The position numbers and the translations under genes are program-made. 37,500 nt of DNA from Mesostigma viride (taxonomy: Eukaryota; Streptophyta; Mesostigmatophyceae; Mesostigmatales; Mesostigmataceae), in the NCBI GenBank assembly GCA_009746045.1, contig RPFO01000213.1:7081609-7119108 (forward strand). The letters are read 5' to 3'. This document shows, in pieces, positions 34,690 through 37,500 of this stretch (the stretch's first letter is position 1; each line of letters begins with the position of its first letter). The notes beneath the pieces are model-generated. The model saw only the letters and a list, made by a program, of their open reading frames with translations, was not told where the DNA came from and did not search any database.

Positions 34690-34990
34690 GATGCTGCTCA
34701 CATGCTATGATGAGGTGGGTGGGCGGGTGGGTGGATTAGGGGGGGGGGTGCTGCTCACATGCTATGATGATGTGGATGGGCTGGTGGGTGGATTACGGGG
34801 GGGGCTGCTGCTCACATGCTACGATGATGTGGGTGGGCGGGTGGGTGGGGTGGGGTGGGGTGGGGCAGGTAGAGAGGCCGATGCTGTGAGGTGCTAGGTT
34901 GCTATTATGAGGTGTGTGTGTGGTGGTGGTGGGGGGGGGGGGAGGGTGGCGGAGGGCTGATTGCTATGATGAGGTGGGCTCTTTGGAACT
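34690..34990 (+). repeat. Tandem copies of the exon 14 donor region
   Basis: CTGCTCACATGCTATGATGA with gtgggtgggcggg (34636-34668) is repeated at 34692, 34749 and 34806 (period about 57 bp), followed by a G-rich stretch and a weaker GATTGCTATGATGAGGTGGG at 34960. The first copy is nearly identical and keeps the donor. Confidence 0.85.
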
Positions 34991-35247
34991 GTAATATATA
35001 TACAGGGGTTTAGTTTCCATATGTTTAGAACGCCACATTGCGTCATTTGTTCAGACGCAAATATTGCGTTGCGAAAAAATGCCGTCCGGGCCAAGGCCGC
35101 GTGACACTCAAAACAGACAAAAACAAACCCACCTAGCTAAGGTCGGCCTCTTTTCTTTTCACAAGGGCGGCAACAGCAAGCCAGGGGAAACGAACCTCTG
35201 GTTTGACGAACCTTTACTGTCGGAGCCATTTTGGGCCCTGAGCAGCA
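34991..35247. other. Junction between NTMC2 intron and retroelement
   Basis: After the exon 14 echoes the sequence changes to an unrelated AT-rich stretch (TGTAATATATATACAGG) and then a GC-rich part. The left boundary of the retroelement is not visible: I see no LTR or target duplication within the window. Confidence 0.35.
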
Positions 35248-36298
35248 ATGTCGAAGGGGCGCAAGGCTACAGCAAGGCAGGCAGCGCGCGAGGAGGACGG
35301 GACGCCCACACCACGGGCTGCTGCCGCCAGTCACGCACCAGTTGCCTTCAGCGCCAAATAGAAGCAGCTTGCCACTCTGCTCGCCAAGTGCACCAGCCCT
35401 GCAGAGGCGGTGGGGGCAGTCGAGCAGGTCTGCGGTGCCGAGGACTGGGTGACGGACGCCAGCTTGTGGAGCTCAAGCCAGCTGAGGTCTGTCGTGCGGT
35501 TGCTGGCCAATCACATTGACGTTGCCGACGTGTTGGACGCACGTGACCCGAACGGAGCGTTGGTGGCAAAACTGCTGGCCGTGGCAGATCTCGCGGCGGA
35601 TGAGGAGGAGGATCAGGCGCTGCCACCAACGACACCTGCGCAGCGAAAAATGGCCAAGCCGAAAGGCGCGGCCAAGGTTTCGGCAGGTGGGGGGGCGTTC
35701 GGAAAGGAAACGAGGGCGAGGTTGGCGACATTCGTTGGGGCACCTCTGGAAACCGAAAATCAGGACGACGAGGAGGACGAGGAGGGGGAGGTCGCAGCCG
35801 AGAAATTCATGCAAGGTTTGAAGGCAGCGCTGGGAGGAATGGAGGGGGCGGGAAGCCACTTCAAGGCCTCGAAAGGGGTGGCGCTGCCAAGCCGAGCCAA
35901 GAGCGTGAAATATCGGGTTTCGGAGCGGGTGCTGCCGGGGTGTTGGAGGACGCCAGCGACAATGGGATGGGAATCCGGTCGTGGGTCATGACGGTAAAGC
36001 CTGGAAATTGGCGGAACATGGAGAACAGGAAAATTGTCATGAACATTGCATTGGCCATGGACACCCTTCTCAAGGAGCTGGGCTCAGCAGCCGGGGAGCT
36101 TGTGGGCATGGAGTACCTAATGAGGGTGGTGGCGGCCTTGCTGCAGGTGGAGGGCAAGGAGGGGGGTGGAAGGTGGCCAGCCACCTCCTGCCATTGGGGG
36201 AGGAGGCTGCACTGTCAGCCACCCCGGCTGTCAAGGCAGCTCTCCAAACTGCCATCCTCTTGGACAAGCTCAGCAAGGCTCAACAAGTAGGGAAATAG
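35248..36298 (+). pseudogene. Gag-like ORF of a retroelement, broken
   Basis: From ATG 35248 the frame encodes a basic start (MSKGRKATARQAAREEDG) and runs to TGA 35989-35991, but an in-frame TAG interrupts it at 35359-35361. The part after the TAG includes ASLWSSSQLRSVVRLLANHI, an acidic block (QDDEEDEEGEV) and a helical region. From about 35940 the reading moves to another frame (SWVMTVKPGNWRNMENRKIV), and from about 36165 to a third (AALQTAILLDKLSKAQQ). Helical, zinc-knuckle-free sequence before a reverse transcriptase is what a structural ORF of a retroelement looks like, but I recognise no family. The start may lie outside the element's true 5' end. Confidence 0.45.
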
Positions 36299-36452
36299 AA
36301 TCCCAGCGGGACCGCTCCCTTTTCCCGCTGCCATACCCACTTAGGCCAGCGTACACCGCGTGGGGCAGGGTGAGATCGGCACGCCGGCGACAGCGTGCCA
36401 CGCGCCGCCACCGCGAGTACACACTGCAATGCAAGGTAGTGCGTTGGCTTAA

Positions 36453-37500
36453 TTGGCTGTGGGGGGGGGGCAAGACCCTCCTCCTAACCCTAGAGGGGCG
36501 TGCTCTAAGGGGAGGGAGGAGGCCCTTGCGAGGGTCAAGAGGCACTGCACCTGGCACAGTCGCCGCGTAGGGGGCGTTGCGACAGGCCAGGAGCAAGAAG
36601 GTGCTGATGCAATATATGGGAAGCAGAATAAGTATGAACAACTGCGCGCGGACGCGGTGAGTCTACCAAAGGCGGAGGTGGCGGGGAAGGCACGGCTGCT
36701 CGACCTGTTGGCTATGCGGCCGAGCTGGCGGGAGATATATGCCAGCGAAGAGAACTGCATCAAGCCAGCGGTCGTGGCGAGCGCAAAGTATTGGAATGTG
36801 CCCAAGCCCAGCCGGGGATGCTCCATGGCTGAATGGGGCAAGCTCATGAGCCGGGCAGCGGGCGTGGGCATGGTGGCGTTCCGGGAGAGGCGGCCCAAGT
36901 GGGTGGATGGCTGCTTTGGAGTGGCCAAGGGGGTGGGTGAGCTTCGGTTCATCGTCAACAGGAAGCTGGGCAACCTGCTGTGGGTGGACCCCCCCAAGAT
37001 CCTGCTACCCCACCTGGGCATCCTCGTGGAGGTCTACATCAAGGGCTGGTGCTACTGCGCCAAGAGCGACCTCGTGTCATACTACTATTCCATCGAGGTG
37101 CCCGAGTGGTGGTGGGACTACCAAGGGCTTCCTAGTGTGTGGTCGACTAGCGTAGGTCTGGCAGGGCCGAGGCGGAAGGTGTGGCCCGTGCTCAAGGTGC
37201 TGGCCATGGGACATTCCCATGCGGTGGCGCTGGGGGAGGCCATCCATGAGATGGTGCTCTACATGACCGGTGCCCTGGATCCGAGGCGCCAGGTCAACTA
37301 CCTCTCAAGCGCAGGTGAGCTCACCTTGGTGCGCGACGAGTGTGGCCAGCCACTGCGCTTGGCCATCGAGTACAAGGAGGAGCGCGCCGGGGAGCTTCAG
37401 ATTGACCTGGAAAACCCCCCTGCCCCCATGCTGTCCATCACCATTGATGACTTGGTGGCCAGCAACGGGCGGACCTGCGAGGCGGTGAACCAGCTCATCA
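36453..37500 (+). CDS. Reverse-transcriptase-like polyprotein, partial (runs off the window)
   Basis: Open frame from 36453 (after a TAA) to the window end, 349 codons, with no early Met, so it probably continues from the upstream ORF through frameshifts. Recognisable RT features: a template-binding strand VGELRFIVNRKLGNLLW followed by DPPKILLPHL; motif A with catalytic Asp, YCAKSDLVSYYYSIEVPEWW; a motif-B position reading LAMGHSHAVALGEAIHE; and motif C SITIDDLVAS, a TIDD variant of YxDD. These motifs put it among RTs of LTR/DIRS-like or unclassified algal retroelements rather than the LINEs of the left part. No stop occurs over more than 1 kb although the upstream ORF is broken. Confidence 0.6.
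   Translation, partial: MAVGGGQDPPPNPRGACSKGREEALARVKRHCTWHSRRVGGVATGQEQEGADAIYGKQNKYEQLRADAVSLPKAEVAGKARLLDLLAMRPSWREIYASEENCIKPAVVASAKYWNVPKPSRGCSMAEWGKLMSRAAGVGMVAFRERRPKWVDGCFGVAKGVGELRFIVNRKLGNLLWVDPPKILLPHLGILVEVYIKGWCYCAKSDLVSYYYSIEVPEWWWDYQGLPSVWSTSVGLAGPRRKVWPVLKVLAMGHSHAVALGEAIHEMVLYMTGALDPRRQVNYLSSAGELTLVRDECGQPLRLAIEYKEERAGELQIDLENPPAPMLSITIDDLVASNGRTCEAVNQLI

Overview
The window is nuclear DNA from a eukaryote of the green lineage, most likely a green alga. It has multi-exon genes with GT-AG introns, a predicted plastid transit peptide, a plant-type SMP/C2 lipid-transfer gene and a DPBB (expansin-fold) gene. LINE relics and very large simple repeats are abundant. I cannot name the species.

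Layout. 1-2.7 kb: mostly unassigned; exons at 363-426 and 742-912 (minus) may be the start of a gene running off the left edge. 2736-4769 (+): complete six-exon gene for a 227-residue secreted DPBB protein. 5.1-14.6 kb: a transposon graveyard of non-LTR retrotransposon (LINE) fragments, with a piggyBac-type MITE, a TA-flanked MITE and a tRNA-derived SINE. 14685-18202 (-): complete three-exon gene for a 227-residue predicted plastid protein resembling the DUF6523/HHL1 group. 18.2-19.4 kb: spacer between divergent genes. 19366-34656 and beyond (+): a large gene for an ER-anchored SMP plus C2-domain lipid-transfer protein of the plant NTMC2 (synaptotagmin/E-Syt-like) type; 14 exons (678 codons) are resolved and the 3' end is not seen. 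35.2-37.5 kb (+): a decayed retroelement with a gag-like ORF and an unusual reverse transcriptase, cut by the window end.

Exons were joined by reading frame. In the three confident genes every adjacent exon pair is phase-compatible, which is the main support for the models.

Two observations stand out. First, one LINE lineage here carries ORF1 followed directly by a 3' UTR, with no ORF2. It shares a 3' hairpin (5-bp stem, CAAC loop) and a TTAAT tail with ORF2-bearing fragments, so it may be a parasitic 'half-LINE'. Six insertions, at least three of them of this family, landed one after another in a target of about 38 bp, and their 9-12 bp target duplications tile the site. Second, introns of the NTMC2 gene contain degenerate tandem copies of the neighbouring exon edge and splice site ('exon echoes') at most junctions. 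This suggests the introns grew by repeated duplication across exon-intron boundaries.
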